Origin: an uncultured Candidatus Actinomarina sp.
Lineage (GTDB): Bacteria > Actinomycetota > Acidimicrobiia > Actinomarinales > Actinomarinaceae
DNA length: 64,000 nucleotides
Assembly: GCA_902580215.1 (NCBI GenBank)
Contig: CACHJT010000001.1
Span: 105,775-169,774, forward strand
Reading direction: 5' to 3'
In this document: positions 25,810 to 35,344 of the stretch, one piece after another
Numbering within the stretch: position 1 is the first letter of the stretch
How the letters are laid out: every line of letters begins with the position of its first letter
The notes under the pieces: generated by a model
What the model was told of the DNA's origin: nothing
The model's input: only the letters and a program-made list of their open reading frames with translations
Database searches by the model: none
Made by a program: the position numbers and the translations under genes

Positions 25810-25969
25810 TTTTATTTTGTGGTTTTCTCCAACTAAGTGCTGCTCCTAATGCAACACCTACAGCTAACCAGGTAGGTTCGTTTGTAATAGCAAAAACTGC
25901 TACTCCTATAGCTGTACCAACACCGATCCAATTTCCAGCATTATTAGAGTTCCTTGATTTATTATTCAT
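25802..25969 (-). CDS. Small Gly/Ala-rich membrane protein, 55 residues
   Basis: Not in a known family that I recognise. ATG 25967-25969 begins 2 bases before the glmS coding end and the TAG overlaps the alr start. The product MNNKSRNSNN is followed by a Gly/Ala/Val-rich stretch (about residues 14-46) with two short hydrophobic segments around a Pro-Thr-Trp turn, ending in basic residues. Tight packing on both sides favours a real gene. It could be a small membrane hairpin; function unknown. Confidence 0.65.
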   Translation of the reverse strand: MNNKSRNSNNAGNWIGVGTAIGVAVFAITNEPTWLAVGVALGAALSWRKPQNKNG

Positions 25970-25971
25970 TT

Positions 25972-27768
25972 TTATTCCACTGTCACAGATTTAGCTAAAT
26001 TTCTTGGCTGATCAATTGACTCACCATTTAGGTTAGCAACATGATAAGCAATGAACTGGAGTGGAATTATAGATATAACTGTAGTTAGAATTTCATTACT
26101 ATCTGGAAGAGTGACATATTCGTCAGATATATTTTCTAATTTTTCTGATTGATTATCACCAATTGCTATGACATAAGCTCCTCTAGCAATAACCTCTTGT
26201 ACGTTACTAGTTGTTTTGTCCAACAAGTGATTTTGACTAGCAGTTACAATTATCGGAGTTCCGTCTTCAATTAAAGCTAAGGTTCCGTGTTTTAGTTCTC
26301 CAGCTGCCAACGCTTCCGCATGTAAGTAGGAAATCTCTTTTAATTTTAAAGCACCTTCTGCTGCAAGTGCATAATCTAGCCCTCTCCCAATAAAATAAAT
26401 ATCATTCTTTTTATAAATTTTTTCAGATATATCTTTTATTTGTTTCTCACAATCCATAGTCTCTTCAATCAATTTTGGTAGTTCGGCAATCTCATCAAAA
26501 GAAACGTCTAATTTATTTTGAGAATCCCAATGTTTAGCTAGCAGTAATTGTGCAACCAACATTCCAAGATAAGCTTTAGTTGAAGCTACACCTATTTCTG
26601 GGCCAACGTGTAAGTAAAAAACGCTGTCAGCCATTCTTGCTAACGAGCTACCCACAACATTCACTAAAGCAAGCACATGAGCACCATTTTCCTTTAAAAG
26701 CTCTGTCGCAGCAATGGTGTCCATAGTCTCACCAGATTGTGAAATTACAATGCCTAAATCGTTTTTACCAACTATTGGTTCTCTATATCTAAATTCTGAA
26801 GCAAGTTCGACACTGACTGGAACTCCTAAAACTTTTTCAAAAAGGTCTTTTCCGAATAAACCAGCATGGTAAGCAGTACCGCATGCAACTATCCAAATTT
26901 TTTCATACTTTGATGCTTCATCTTGTTTAATTGGAATCTCTTTAGAAGTTGTTTCAAGTCTTCCAGAAATGGTTCGTTCTATTACTTCTGACTGTTCAAG
27001 TATTTCCTTATACATAAAGTGGTCATACCCAAGCTTTTCAGCTTCGGAAACCTCCCAGTCTATTTCTTGAATTTCTCTTTCAATCTCGTTCAATTCTGAA
27101 TCAAACAACTTATATTGACCATTTTTAATTTCTACAAAATCTCCATTTTCCAAGAAAATCATTTTATTTGTGTGTTCTAAAATAGCTGCTGAATCAGATG
27201 CTAGAAATACTTCGTTTTCTCCAACACCTAAGACAAGGGGGCTCATTAGTCGGCCTGCAACAATTGTTCCTTCTTCTTTAGTAGTAGTTACAACAAGAGC
27301 GTATGTTCCTTCTAAAGTTTTTGCTACATCAGTTACAGTTTCCAACAATTGACCATTCCATTTTCTACTTAATTCAACTGCAACAACCTCTGTGTCAGTA
27401 TCAGATTTAAATTCAAAACCTTCTTCTAAAAGATCTTTCTTAATTTCTGCATAGTTCTCGATTATTCCATTATGAATGATTGCAAATTCTTCACTATTGT
27501 CAGAATGTGGATGAGCATTTACATCATTTGGAACTCCATGAGTTGCCCATCTTGTATGACCAATACCTATATTGCCTTTAATATTGCTATCTTTTAAATG
27601 ATTTTTTAGAACGTCGAGTTTACCTTCTTTTTTTTCAACAGTAATTTTGTTACCATCAGAAATTGCAATTCCAGCTGAATCGTATCCTCGATACTCTAAA
27701 CGTGATAAACCATTGATTAGAATTGGTAATGGTTCTTTTGGGCCTGAATATCCTACTATTCCACACAT
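25972..27768 (-). CDS. glmS: Glutamine-fructose-6-phosphate aminotransferase
   Basis: Makes glucosamine 6-phosphate, the entry to UDP-GlcNAc and peptidoglycan. 598 residues: the N-terminal glutaminase with Cys2 as nucleophile (MCGIVGYSG), HTRWATHG and HPHSDN; then two SIS domains (SQSGETMDT) and the C-terminal DQPRNLAKSVTVE. Its leader contains a glmS ribozyme, so expression is expected to fall when the product accumulates. A GGAG lies 5 bases before the ATG. Confidence 0.98.
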   Translation of the reverse strand: MCGIVGYSGPKEPLPILINGLSRLEYRGYDSAGIAISDGNKITVEKKEGKLDVLKNHLKDSNIKGNIGIGHTRWATHGVPNDVNAHPHSDNSEEFAIIHNGIIENYAEIKKDLLEEGFEFKSDTDTEVVAVELSRKWNGQLLETVTDVAKTLEGTYALVVTTTKEEGTIVAGRLMSPLVLGVGENEVFLASDSAAILEHTNKMIFLENGDFVEIKNGQYKLFDSELNEIEREIQEIDWEVSEAEKLGYDHFMYKEILEQSEVIERTISGRLETTSKEIPIKQDEASKYEKIWIVACGTAYHAGLFGKDLFEKVLGVPVSVELASEFRYREPIVGKNDLGIVISQSGETMDTIAATELLKENGAHVLALVNVVGSSLARMADSVFYLHVGPEIGVASTKAYLGMLVAQLLLAKHWDSQNKLDVSFDEIAELPKLIEETMDCEKQIKDISEKIYKKNDIYFIGRGLDYALAAEGALKLKEISYLHAEALAAGELKHGTLALIEDGTPIIVTASQNHLLDKTTSNVQEVIARGAYVIAIGDNQSEKLENISDEYVTLPDSNEILTTVISIIPLQFIAYHVANLNGESIDQPRNLAKSVTVE

Positions 27769-27799
27769 TATATCTCCATTCCAACGAGCAGGTTAAAAT

Positions 27800-27940
27800 A
27801 AAGACTGCTGTAAATTGTCTCTGTTCACAGATTTCTCTATGTTTTTAAACAATTTATTACGACTGCAGAGCCGAGTATGCATCCGCCGAATGTTTCGATA
27901 ACATACTTCCTCGTCACCTTTTTCAAGGCCTGGCGCTAAT
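27800..27940 (-). ncRNA. glmS self-cleaving ribozyme
   Basis: The minus strand upstream of glmS carries the glmS ribozyme core. AGCGCC follows the cleavage position (A 27937, G 27936), then come GTGACGAGG, TTATCGAAACATTCGGCGGATG, a CATACTCGG segment and GTCGTAA; these match the conserved catalytic core in order. The variable P4-type hairpin (ATTGT/ACAAT) follows. Glucosamine 6-phosphate acts as cofactor in the known class. The 3' limit is approximate. An 8-base inverted repeat (27783-27790 with 27941-27948) encloses the ribozyme. Confidence 0.9.
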
Positions 27941-27970
27941 TGCTCGTTATTACAATTATAAGAAACTTAT

Positions 27971-29278
27971 TTAAGTTTGTAAGAAGTTTTTAATTTTGTT
28001 GACTAAATTTTCACTGAATTTCTCAACAGATTCTTCCTCACTAGCCTCGACAAGTACTCTAAGAAGCGGTTCTGTGCCAGAATTTCTAATTAAATATCTA
28101 CCGTCTAAATTTTCTTCCTCTGACAACATCCTTGCAATATTATCTAATTCTTCTAGTTGCTTTATATCCGGCATACTGTTTAGTTCTATATTTATTAGTT
28201 TTTGCGGATATTCTTTAATATTGTCCTCACGAAATTGAGATAAAGTAGTTTTAAAAAATGATAAAGCTTTTAAAGAATATATTAAAGTAAGTAGACCATC
28301 ACCTACTGGAAGCTTGTCTGAAATTATAATATGTCCAGATTGCTCTCCACCAATAGAAGCGTTGCTTTCTAACATTGCTTCGGCAACATATTTATCTCCA
28401 ACAGCTGTTTCAATATTTTTAAAATTATTTTTTTCCATTGCAGTTTTAAATCCAAAATTAGACATAACAGTTGAAACAACAACATCATTGTTAAGTTGAT
28501 TGGTGGAGGATAAATATTTTGCAATTAATAATATCAATATATCTCCATTGCAAGTAATACCGTTTTCGTCAACCATAATGAGCCTGTCTGCATCTCCATC
28601 AAATGCAGCACCAATCTCTCCTTTTTTTAGATTTTTTATTAAATTTTCTGTATGCGTAGCTCCACTGGCTAAATTTATGTTTTCTCCATTAGGCTCGTTT
28701 GCAATCATTTTAAATTTAGAATCATTATCTTTTAATAACTCATCAACTATTTTGTAAGCAGAACCATTTGCACTATCAATAAGTAAATCAAAGTTTGTTA
28801 AATCAAAATCAAGAACCTGATTAAGAAATTCAAAATAAACTTTAAATCCCTCTTCAGATTCTTTATAACTAGTGTGTGCACTTGGTAAAGAAATATTTTC
28901 AATGTTTGCTTCAATTTCAATTTCAATTTCATCTTGAAGCTTCGAACCATTTTCATTGATTAATTTAATACCGTTATACTCGCTTGGATTATGTGAAGCT
29001 GAAATTATGATACCTAGATTATGTCCAAAAGTTTCAAGTAATATTGGCATAGATCCTGAAGGTAATACTCCATAATTAATTACTTCAATATTTTCTGAAA
29101 ATCCTTCACATATCCAATCTAAAATTTCTAAGGAAGAATCACGGGTATCTAAAATTACGGCAACAGAAGTTGGTTTTAAGATATCCTCAACAGAACAAGT
29201 AACGTTAGAAACTATTTCCTTGGTTAAATTTTTATTTGGAATACCTCGGATTCCATCGGTACCGAAATATTTCTTCAA
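27971..29278 (-). CDS. glmM: Phosphoglucosamine mutase
   Basis: Converts glucosamine 6-phosphate to the 1-phosphate, the step after GlmS. 435 residues, beginning KKYFGTDGIRG; the phosphoserine loop IISASHNPSEYNGIKL, the metal loop AFDGDADRLI, GGEQSGH and the phosphate-binding RNSGTEPLLRV are all present. It lies 8 bases after rpsI and ends at the glmS leader. Confidence 0.96.
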   Translation of the reverse strand: MKKYFGTDGIRGIPNKNLTKEIVSNVTCSVEDILKPTSVAVILDTRDSSLEILDWICEGFSENIEVINYGVLPSGSMPILLETFGHNLGIIISASHNPSEYNGIKLINENGSKLQDEIEIEIEANIENISLPSAHTSYKESEEGFKVYFEFLNQVLDFDLTNFDLLIDSANGSAYKIVDELLKDNDSKFKMIANEPNGENINLASGATHTENLIKNLKKGEIGAAFDGDADRLIMVDENGITCNGDILILLIAKYLSSTNQLNNDVVVSTVMSNFGFKTAMEKNNFKNIETAVGDKYVAEAMLESNASIGGEQSGHIIISDKLPVGDGLLTLIYSLKALSFFKTTLSQFREDNIKEYPQKLINIELNSMPDIKQLEELDNIARMLSEEENLDGRYLIRNSGTEPLLRVLVEASEEESVEKFSENLVNKIKNFLQT

Positions 29279-29286
29279 TTTGTTTT

Positions 29287-29676
29287 TTATCTCTTAGTAA
29301 ACTGTTCAGCTCTTCTAGCTTTTTTAAGACCGTATTTCTTTCGTTCGACTTTACGAGCGTCTCTTGTAAGAAGTCCTGCCTTCTTAAGCTTAGGCCTTAG
29401 TTCAGGGTCCATTTTGATTAATGCTCTGGATATTCCAAGAGCTACAGCATCTGATTGAGCAGAAAGACCACTTCCGTTTACATTGACGACCATATCAAAT
29501 TTTCCTTCAAGAGAAACCACCTTAAACGGTTTTTCTATTGTCATTTTCATTGATGGGCTTGGAAAATATTGTTCTAGATCTTTTCCATTGAACGTAAACT
29601 TACCATTTCCTTCAGTAATAGTTACTCTTGCTACAGAAGATTTTCTTCTTCCTGTTCCATAAAAATTATCAGACAT
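29287..29676 (-). CDS. rpsI: 30S ribosomal protein S9
   Basis: Small-subunit head protein whose C-terminal tail reaches the P-site tRNA. 129 residues from ATG 29676; the start overlaps the rplM stop region. GTGRRKSSVARV, LSAQSDAVALGISRAL and the end KARRAEQFTKR are typical, the TKR tail standing for the usual SKR. The longer frame would start three codons earlier at TTG. Confidence 0.96.
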   Translation of the reverse strand: MSDNFYGTGRRKSSVARVTITEGNGKFTFNGKDLEQYFPSPSMKMTIEKPFKVVSLEGKFDMVVNVNGSGLSAQSDAVALGISRALIKMDPELRPKLKKAGLLTRDARKVERKKYGLKKARRAEQFTKR

Positions 29677-30130
29677 TTTCTTCAACTTTCTTTATATTAA
29701 AAACTAGTTCTTTTGGATTTTGGCTTTGGTGAGGGTGGTTTGCATCAGGATAAATATGTAACTTCTTTAATACGGCTCTACCCAGTCGGTTTTTTGGAAG
29801 CATGCCCCATACTGCCCTTTCTATTATTTTTTCAGGCTTTCTTTGTCTTAATGAATTAAAACTTTCGGACTTAATTCCTCCAGGATAACCAGAATGAGAA
29901 TGATACATTTTTTGTTCAGGTTTTTTTGAAGTAATTGCAATCTTTCCTGCATTTATTACAACAACATGATCACCGACATCTAAATGGGGAGCATATTGTG
30001 GTTTATGCTTACCACGTAAAATTTGAGCTAATTCACTTGCTAAGCGACCAATAGGTAGTCCGGATGCATCGACTAAGTGCCATTCACGCTCAGAAGCCTC
30101 TATGCCATTAAATGTTGTTTTTGTATTCAT
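29669..30130 (-). CDS. rplM: 50S ribosomal protein L13
   Basis: Early-assembly large-subunit protein, 153 residues. WHLVDASGLPIGRLASELAQILRGKHKP and GDHVVVINAGKIAITSKK are diagnostic, as is MLPKNRLGRAVLKKLHIY. Cotranscribed with rpsI, from its own promoter in the truA-rplM gap. Confidence 0.97.
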   Translation of the reverse strand: MNTKTTFNGIEASEREWHLVDASGLPIGRLASELAQILRGKHKPQYAPHLDVGDHVVVINAGKIAITSKKPEQKMYHSHSGYPGGIKSESFNSLRQRKPEKIIERAVWGMLPKNRLGRAVLKKLHIYPDANHPHQSQNPKELVFNIKKVEENV

Positions 30131-30162
30131 TTATCAATCTTTTTGAATTGTAACGAACTACT

Positions 30163-30191
30163 AGTATAAAGTGCATTTATATTTATGAAAA
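30163..30191 (-). promoter_or_regulatory. Promoter of rplM-rpsI
   Basis: TTTTCA (30191-30186) and TATACT (30168-30163) with 17 bases between on the minus strand, in the gap after truA. The -35 is weak, the -10 good. Confidence 0.45.
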
Positions 30192-30917
30192 CTAGTATTT
30201 AACATTCCAAAGGACTAGGCCATTTGGAGGAGCTATGAAGTTTAGCCTTTCTTCTTTAGGATGAAGAAGATTTTTAGAAACTTCGTCATACGTGACTTTA
30301 TCCTCAGAATAAGCTATTTGAACACCAACTAAATTACGTACCATGTTTCTCAAAAAAGAGTTACCAGTAATTGTATACTCAAAATAATCACGCTTTTTTA
30401 CCCAGTTGCTCTTGTATATTTGTCTATTTGGGTTTTTATTTACATCATGTTTTGAAAAAGAAGAAAAATTATGTTTACCTACAAACAACTCTGCAACATA
30501 GTTTAGTTTTTTTAAATCTAATTTATTTGGATAAATATATGATTGATTGCTTAGATAAGGATATTGCTGGTTTATATCTGACACAAAATATTTATAAGTT
30601 CTCTCAAATGCGTCATACCTAGCGTGAAAGCTGTCTTTTACTGTCTTAAAAGAGTTTATAGAGATTTTGGAACCTAAAATTTTATTTAAAGAATTTATTG
30701 TTTTGTAATTTATAGCTAATTCTGTTTTTATGTTTATAACTTGAGCTTTAGCATGAACCCCTGAATCTGTTCTGCCAGAGTAATTCAATTCATATTTTTC
30801 GGTAAATATTTCTAGTGCTTTTTGGAATTCTCCTTGAACAGTTGTTTTATCTTTTTGAATTTGAAAACCGTGAAAATTAGTTCCATCATAGGAAATAATT
30901 AACTTGTAGTTTTTCAT
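30192..30917 (-). CDS. truA: tRNA pseudouridine(38-40) synthase TruA
   Basis: Modifies uridines 38-40 in the anticodon stem-loop. 241 residues; LIISYDGTNFHGFQIQ, the catalytic Asp51 in SGRTDSGVHAKAQV, and NSFLRNMVRNLVG are conserved. The ATG overlaps the end of the preceding membrane-protein gene (TAATG). Confidence 0.95.
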   Translation of the reverse strand: MKNYKLIISYDGTNFHGFQIQKDKTTVQGEFQKALEIFTEKYELNYSGRTDSGVHAKAQVINIKTELAINYKTINSLNKILGSKISINSFKTVKDSFHARYDAFERTYKYFVSDINQQYPYLSNQSYIYPNKLDLKKLNYVAELFVGKHNFSSFSKHDVNKNPNRQIYKSNWVKKRDYFEYTITGNSFLRNMVRNLVGVQIAYSEDKVTYDEVSKNLLHPKEERLNFIAPPNGLVLWNVKY

Positions 30918-31462
30918 TAAACAAAAATACGAATTGGATCAGAAAAAAATATTAAAATAGCTAAAAATGTTACAGAGGCAATACTTGATGTTCGTTTGTC
31001 AAGAAGGAAGGCCGTTGCAAGTGCTTTTGTTAATACAAAATACATCCAACCAAATATTAATAAAGTCAAAAGTTGAAATATATTTTGCGGAATTGAAATG
31101 TAATTATTAACAAAAATAATTATTCCAAAAATACCAAGAATCCCATGGGTGTAACCTGTAAAAATTAATAGGTTAGTAATTTCAATTATCGTATTAAATG
31201 CCCTTGTTAATAAAAACCATGAAGCCAGAGTTGCAAACAACCAAGCAAAAACACCATCTACTAATCCGTAAAAAACAATATCGCTAATGTTGGTTGAGCT
31301 TGCATTCAGGATAAATGGAATATAAATACTTAGAAGGCTTACCAACACTACTATAAGGGAATTTCCAGACTCATATCTATCATTACTGAATCTGATAAAT
31401 ACATCTTGATTTAATCTAATGAATTTTTGAAATTGTGACCAGATATCTTTTAAAGAATTCAA
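30917..31462 (-). CDS. Multi-pass membrane protein, Yip1-like
   Basis: 181 residues with about five hydrophobic segments (approximately 36-53, 60-83, 92-118, 126-146 and 158-176). The pattern SLKDIWSQFQKFIRLNQDVFIRF followed by a short helix bundle resembles Yip1/YIPF-like bacterial membrane proteins, but this is weak and no motif proves it. It lies between rplQ and truA, where actinobacteria sometimes carry other genes. Function unknown. Confidence 0.6.
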   Translation of the reverse strand: MNSLKDIWSQFQKFIRLNQDVFIRFSNDRYESGNSLIVVLVSLLSIYIPFILNASSTNISDIVFYGLVDGVFAWLFATLASWFLLTRAFNTIIEITNLLIFTGYTHGILGIFGIIIFVNNYISIPQNIFQLLTLLIFGWMYFVLTKALATAFLLDKRTSSIASVTFLAILIFFSDPIRIFV

Positions 31463-31464
31463 AT

Positions 31465-31815
31465 TTAAACTAGTTCTAATACAGCTAGCTCTGTGCCATC
31501 ACCTTGTCTATATGTTGTTCTTGTAATCCTAGTATATCCACCATTTCTGTCTTCATACTTTGGACCAATTTCATCAAAAAGTTTTGCAACAACAGATTTG
31601 TTTTGAATCATTTTTAACACTTGTCTTCTATCATGAAGAGTACCGCTTTTTGCTTTTGTAATTACTTTTTCTGCATAAGGCTTAACAGTTTTAGCTTTTG
31701 TAACTGTTGTTTCAATTTTTTCGTGTTCAATTAAAGCACTGATCAAATTACTAATAATTTGATCCTCATGTGAAGAAGAACCTCCAAGCCTTTTACCTTT
31801 AGTAGGTTTAGGCAT
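31465..31815 (-). CDS. rplQ: 50S ribosomal protein L17
   Basis: Large-subunit protein near the peptide exit. 116 residues; [22 protein letters not shown] is an actinobacterial-style start, and [21 protein letters not shown] and GGYTRITRT are conserved. Overlaps the rpoA end by 8 bases. Confidence 0.96.
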   Translation of the reverse strand: MPKPTKGKRLGGSSSHEDQIISNLISALIEHEKIETTVTKAKTVKPYAEKVITKAKSGTLHDRRQVLKMIQNKSVVAKLFDEIGPKYEDRNGGYTRITRTTYRQGDGTELAVLELV

Positions 31816-32767
31816 CAGCCATATCTCCTGAGTCTAGATCAGAACTTGTTGGAAGACTTAGTCCAAGCTCATCAAGCTTTGCAACCAACTCGTCCAAACT
31901 TTTTTGTCCAAAATTTGTTAAATTGAGCAGATCATCTTCTGTGTATTCAAGAATTTGTCCAACTGTAGTTATATTTTCTCTACCAAGACAATTTCTTGGT
32001 CTTTCAGATAAATCTAATGCATCAACAGATAGTGAAAGATCTGGAGAACTTCCTTCAGAAATTGTTAATTCTCCAAGTTCTAATCCAACTCCTTCATCAA
32101 TATCTGCAAAAAGCTTCCATAATTCACCAAGAGTTTTTCCTACTGATGAAATTGCTTCACTTGGCTCAATTGAACCATCAGTTTCAACATCTAAAGTTAA
32201 CTTATCATAGTCAGTAACTTGACCAACCTGTGTAGGTGAAACAGCATAGCTAACTTTTACAATTGGAGAAAAAATAGAATCAATTGGTATGAAATTTGAG
32301 TCACTTGTTTTATTTTTATCTGCCAATCTGTATCCTACTCCGTGTGCTATTGAAACTTCCATATCAAGGGTAGAACTGTCTGATAATGTACATACTTTCA
32401 AATCAGTATTTACAACTTCGACTCCAGCAGGACATTGGATTTGTGCTGCAAGAACATCACCTGGGCCTTTGGCCTTGACAGTAAGTGTATGATTTTCTTG
32501 ATCATCAACCTTTAGTACTAGTCTTTTTAAATTTAGGAGTAAGTCTAAAACATCTTCTACAACTCCCGGAATTGATGTAAATTCATGATTTACACCATCA
32601 ATTTTGATTCCAGTTACAGCTACCCCTGGAACTCTAGAAAGTAGCGCCCTTCTCATTGTGTTGCCTAAAGTAAGACCAAATCCTGGTTCTAATGGTTCGA
32701 TTACAAACTGTGTTCTGTTTTTACCAAGCTCTTCTTGGGTAATTTCTGGTCTTTGTAGCATTAACAT
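31808..32767 (-). CDS. rpoA: RNA polymerase alpha subunit
   Basis: Assembly platform of RNA polymerase with a promoter/activator-binding C-terminal domain. 319 residues; [25 protein letters not shown] is the alpha-NTD signature; the alpha-CTD has [26 protein letters not shown] with the DNA-contacting Arg/Asn/Leu. A GGAG lies 7 bases before ATG 32767. Follows rpsD in the alpha operon. Confidence 0.97.
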   Translation of the reverse strand: MLMLQRPEITQEELGKNRTQFVIEPLEPGFGLTLGNTMRRALLSRVPGVAVTGIKIDGVNHEFTSIPGVVEDVLDLLLNLKRLVLKVDDQENHTLTVKAKGPGDVLAAQIQCPAGVEVVNTDLKVCTLSDSSTLDMEVSIAHGVGYRLADKNKTSDSNFIPIDSIFSPIVKVSYAVSPTQVGQVTDYDKLTLDVETDGSIEPSEAISSVGKTLGELWKLFADIDEGVGLELGELTISEGSSPDLSLSVDALDLSERPRNCLGRENITTVGQILEYTEDDLLNLTNFGQKSLDELVAKLDELGLSLPTSSDLDSGDMADA

Positions 32768-32788
32768 TTTATTTCTCCTCTCAAATGT

Positions 32789-33403
32789 TTACTTCGAATA
32801 AAGCTCTACTATTAACTGTTCTTCAATCTGCGAACTTGCATCACCCCTAGAAGGTTCAGCATTAATTTTTACAGATTTCTTTTTATTATCTACATCTAAC
32901 CAGCTAGGTATTACATTGTCCTGTCCAGTATCAATAGTGTGTTGGATAATAATTAAATCTTTGCTTACATCTTTAATCTCAATCACATCCCCTGGTTTTA
33001 CCTTATGTGATGGAACATCTACAAATTTACCATTTAGCTTGAAGTGCCTATGAGAAACTAACTGCCTTGCTTGAGGCCTGGTTGAAGCAAATCCAGCTCT
33101 GTAAATAACATTATCTAATCTTGATTCAAGAAGTATAAGGAGGTTTTCACCAGTGATACCAGGCATTCTTGTAGCCTCTTTATAATAGTTTCTAAATTGT
33201 TTTTCAAGAACACCATACATATATCGTACTTTTTGTTTTTCTTTTAACTGAGTTCCATAATCTGTTTCTCTAACTCTTTTTCGACCATTCTCACCTGGTG
33301 GGTATGGCCTATCCTGAAGCGCTTTATCACCTTTTCTGTTCTCAAAAACATTAAAGCCTATTCTTCTTGAAACTCTTACTCGGGGTCCTGTATACCTTGC
33401 CAT
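32789..33403 (-). CDS. rpsD: 30S ribosomal protein S4
   Basis: Primary 16S rRNA binder and assembly initiator. 204 residues; [17 protein letters not shown] opening and the S4 domain RLDNVIYRAGFASTRPQARQLVSHRHF. The N-terminal Cys4 zinc motif found in many S4 proteins is absent. Abuts rpsK, overlapping by one base. Confidence 0.97.
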   Translation of the reverse strand: MARYTGPRVRVSRRIGFNVFENRKGDKALQDRPYPPGENGRKRVRETDYGTQLKEKQKVRYMYGVLEKQFRNYYKEATRMPGITGENLLILLESRLDNVIYRAGFASTRPQARQLVSHRHFKLNGKFVDVPSHKVKPGDVIEIKDVSKDLIIIQHTIDTGQDNVIPSWLDVDNKKKSVKINAEPSRGDASSQIEEQLIVELYSK

Positions 33404-33786
33404 TATCCTCTTCTTCTCTTCTTTGGTCTGCAGCCATTATGAGGCGTTGGGGTTATGTCTTTGATTGTTCCAACATCCATACCCATGTTTTGTAAAGTTC
33501 TTACAGCGGTTTCTCTACCTGCGCCTGTACCACTAATTATTATGTCTAACTTTTGAACTCCGTACTCAGTAGCTCTTCTAACAGCTTCCTCAGCTGCTAC
33601 TTGTGCAGCATAAGGAGTAGACTTTCTAGAACCCTTAAAGCCAACAGAGCCACCAGATGTCCAAACTATAGTTTCGCCGGACGGGTTTGATATATTTATA
33701 ATCGTGTTATTAAAACTAGCTTTTATATGTGCTACTCCAGCTGGTACGTTTTTTTTGACTTTCTTTTTAGTTTTTTGATCAGCCAT
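33403..33786 (-). CDS. rpsK: 30S ribosomal protein S11
   Basis: Platform protein contacting mRNA near the E site. 127 residues; [35 protein letters not shown] block ([18 protein letters not shown]) and [17 protein letters not shown] end are diagnostic. Start overlaps the rpsM stop by one base. Confidence 0.97.
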   Translation of the reverse strand: MADQKTKKKVKKNVPAGVAHIKASFNNTIINISNPSGETIVWTSGGSVGFKGSRKSTPYAAQVAAEEAVRRATEYGVQKLDIIISGTGAGRETAVRTLQNMGMDVGTIKDITPTPHNGCRPKKRRRG

Positions 33787-34163
33787 TATTTCAATGCTTT
33801 CTTCTTACCAGCTATAGCGAATCTAGGACCTTTTCTTGTTCTTGCATTTGTATGGGTTCTTTGACCTCTAACAGGGAGTCCTTTTCTGTGTCTTAAACCT
33901 TGGTAAGTACCGATTTCAGTTTTTCTTCTAATATTTTGTGATACGTCTCTTCTAAGGTCACCCTCTACTCTGAAATTTGCCTCAATGTACTTTCTAATTT
34001 GTGCAACTTCATCGTTTGTAAGATTGCTGACACGTGTACTTGGATCAATGTTGAGGTCTGTGCAAATATCATCTGCTCTTTTTGCTCCGATACCATGTAT
34101 GTAACGCAGTGATGCAATAACCCTTTTTTCTCTTGGAATGTCTATGCCTGAAATACGCGCCAT
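33786..34163 (-). CDS. rpsM: 30S ribosomal protein S13
   Basis: Head protein bridging to the large subunit and P-site tRNA. 125 residues; [15 protein letters not shown], the [27 protein letters not shown] block and a Lys-rich tail are conserved. Confidence 0.97.
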   Translation of the reverse strand: MARISGIDIPREKRVIASLRYIHGIGAKRADDICTDLNIDPSTRVSNLTNDEVAQIRKYIEANFRVEGDLRRDVSQNIRRKTEIGTYQGLRHRKGLPVRGQRTHTNARTRKGPRFAIAGKKKALK

Positions 34164-34169
34164 TAAAAC

Positions 34170-34286
34170 TTAACCTTGCCTCTGCTTGTGACGAGGATTT
34201 CTTTTGTTTATTACGTAAAGCTTACCTTTTCTTCTAACGATTTGATCGTTAGGGCCTCTCTTTTTAACGCTTGATTTAACTTTCAT
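34170..34286 (-). CDS. rpmJ: 50S ribosomal protein L36, zinc-free form
   Basis: 38-residue protein starting ATG 34286, which overlaps the infA TGA (ATGA). [14 protein letters not shown] and [21 protein letters not shown] match L36. The Cys-Cys-Cys-His zinc ribbon of the common form is wholly missing, so this is the C-minus type, here at the standard locus between infA and rpsM. Confidence 0.95.
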   Translation of the reverse strand: MKVKSSVKKRGPNDQIVRRKGKLYVINKRNPRHKQRQG

Positions 34287-34507
34287 TTATGTCTCCAAAT
34301 GATCCTACCTCTTGTGGGATCATATGGTGAAACTTCCATTTCAACAGTGTCCCCAGGTAAAATTCTTATGTACCTCATTCTCATTTTTCCAGACACATGA
34401 GCTAAAATTTCTGCACCGCTTTCAAGTTGTACCTTAAAAGAGGCGTTTGGCAGGGTTTCCATAACTGTTCCTTGAACTTTAATTATGTTTTTTTCTTTTT
34501 CTACCAA
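34283..34507 (-). CDS. infA: Translation initiation factor IF-1
   Basis: OB-fold factor binding the 30S A site. 74 residues; [21 protein letters not shown] and [28 protein letters not shown] are characteristic. The start is TTG 34507 with an AAGG about 6 bases upstream. TGA stop shared with the rpmJ start shows UGA is a normal stop in this genome. Confidence 0.96.
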   Translation of the reverse strand: MVEKEKNIIKVQGTVMETLPNASFKVQLESGAEILAHVSGKMRMRYIRILPGDTVEMEVSPYDPTRGRIIWRHK

Positions 34508-34573
34508 AATTAGCCTTGATTATGTGACCGATTTACTAGATTAGTGCGATTTGAAACTATTACAAACACAAAA

Positions 34574-35341
34574 TTAAAATAAGTTTTCTGTAAAAACACG
34601 CGTTCCTTCCTCTGTTAATCCTATTGTATGCTCCCAATGGGCTGAATTTTGGCCATCTATTGTCTTAACTGTCCATCCGTCTTCATCTACCATCGTTTCT
34701 TCAGACCCTAAGTTAAACATAGGTTCGATACAAATAGCCATTCCTGTTTTTAACTCAAAGCCTGTATTTTTTTTACCATAATGAGGTACTTGTGGTTCTT
34801 CATGCATTTCTTGACCAATGCCGTGTCCAACATAGTTTTTTACATTACCAAGGTTTTTACGTGTTGCTATTTTGTCAATTTTATATCCAATTGTTCCTAA
34901 TTTTTGCCCGTCTTTGACTAGTTTTACTGCTTCGTTTAACGCGTGCTTGGTGGTCTCAATTAGAAACTTATCCTCACTTGAGATTTCCCCAACACCATAA
35001 GTAAATGCAGCATCAGCATGAAAACCTTCAAATGATACTCCAACATCTATAGATATTAAGTCACCTTCCTGTATGATTCTATCGTTAGGTATCCCATGAA
35101 CTATTGCGTCATTTGGCGAAGCACAAATGTAAGCAGGATAAGGATCGTGTCCAGGGGGTGCATAACCAAAAAAACTTGATTGAACATTTGAATTTTCTAT
35201 AATATTTTTAGCAATACCATCAAGGTCTTTGAGAGTCATTCCAGGTTTAGTTGAATTGTAAATTTCGTAATGTATATTTGAAACAACTTTACCTGCTTTT
35301 GCCATCTTCTCAAAATCTTCAGAAGTTTTATACGTAAGCAT
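34574..35341 (-). CDS. map: Methionine aminopeptidase type I
   Basis: Removes N-terminal Met from nascent proteins. 255 residues; metal ligands are in ISIDVGVSFEGFHADAAFTY (two Asp), GHGIGQEMHEEP (His), AICIEPMF (Glu) and HWEHTIGLTEEG (final Glu region). Lies 3 bases after adk, typical of the secY-adk-map-infA order. Confidence 0.96.
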   Translation of the reverse strand: MLTYKTSEDFEKMAKAGKVVSNIHYEIYNSTKPGMTLKDLDGIAKNIIENSNVQSSFFGYAPPGHDPYPAYICASPNDAIVHGIPNDRIIQEGDLISIDVGVSFEGFHADAAFTYGVGEISSEDKFLIETTKHALNEAVKLVKDGQKLGTIGYKIDKIATRKNLGNVKNYVGHGIGQEMHEEPQVPHYGKKNTGFELKTGMAICIEPMFNLGSEETMVDEDGWTVKTIDGQNSAHWEHTIGLTEEGTRVFTENLF

Positions 35342-35344
35342 TAA

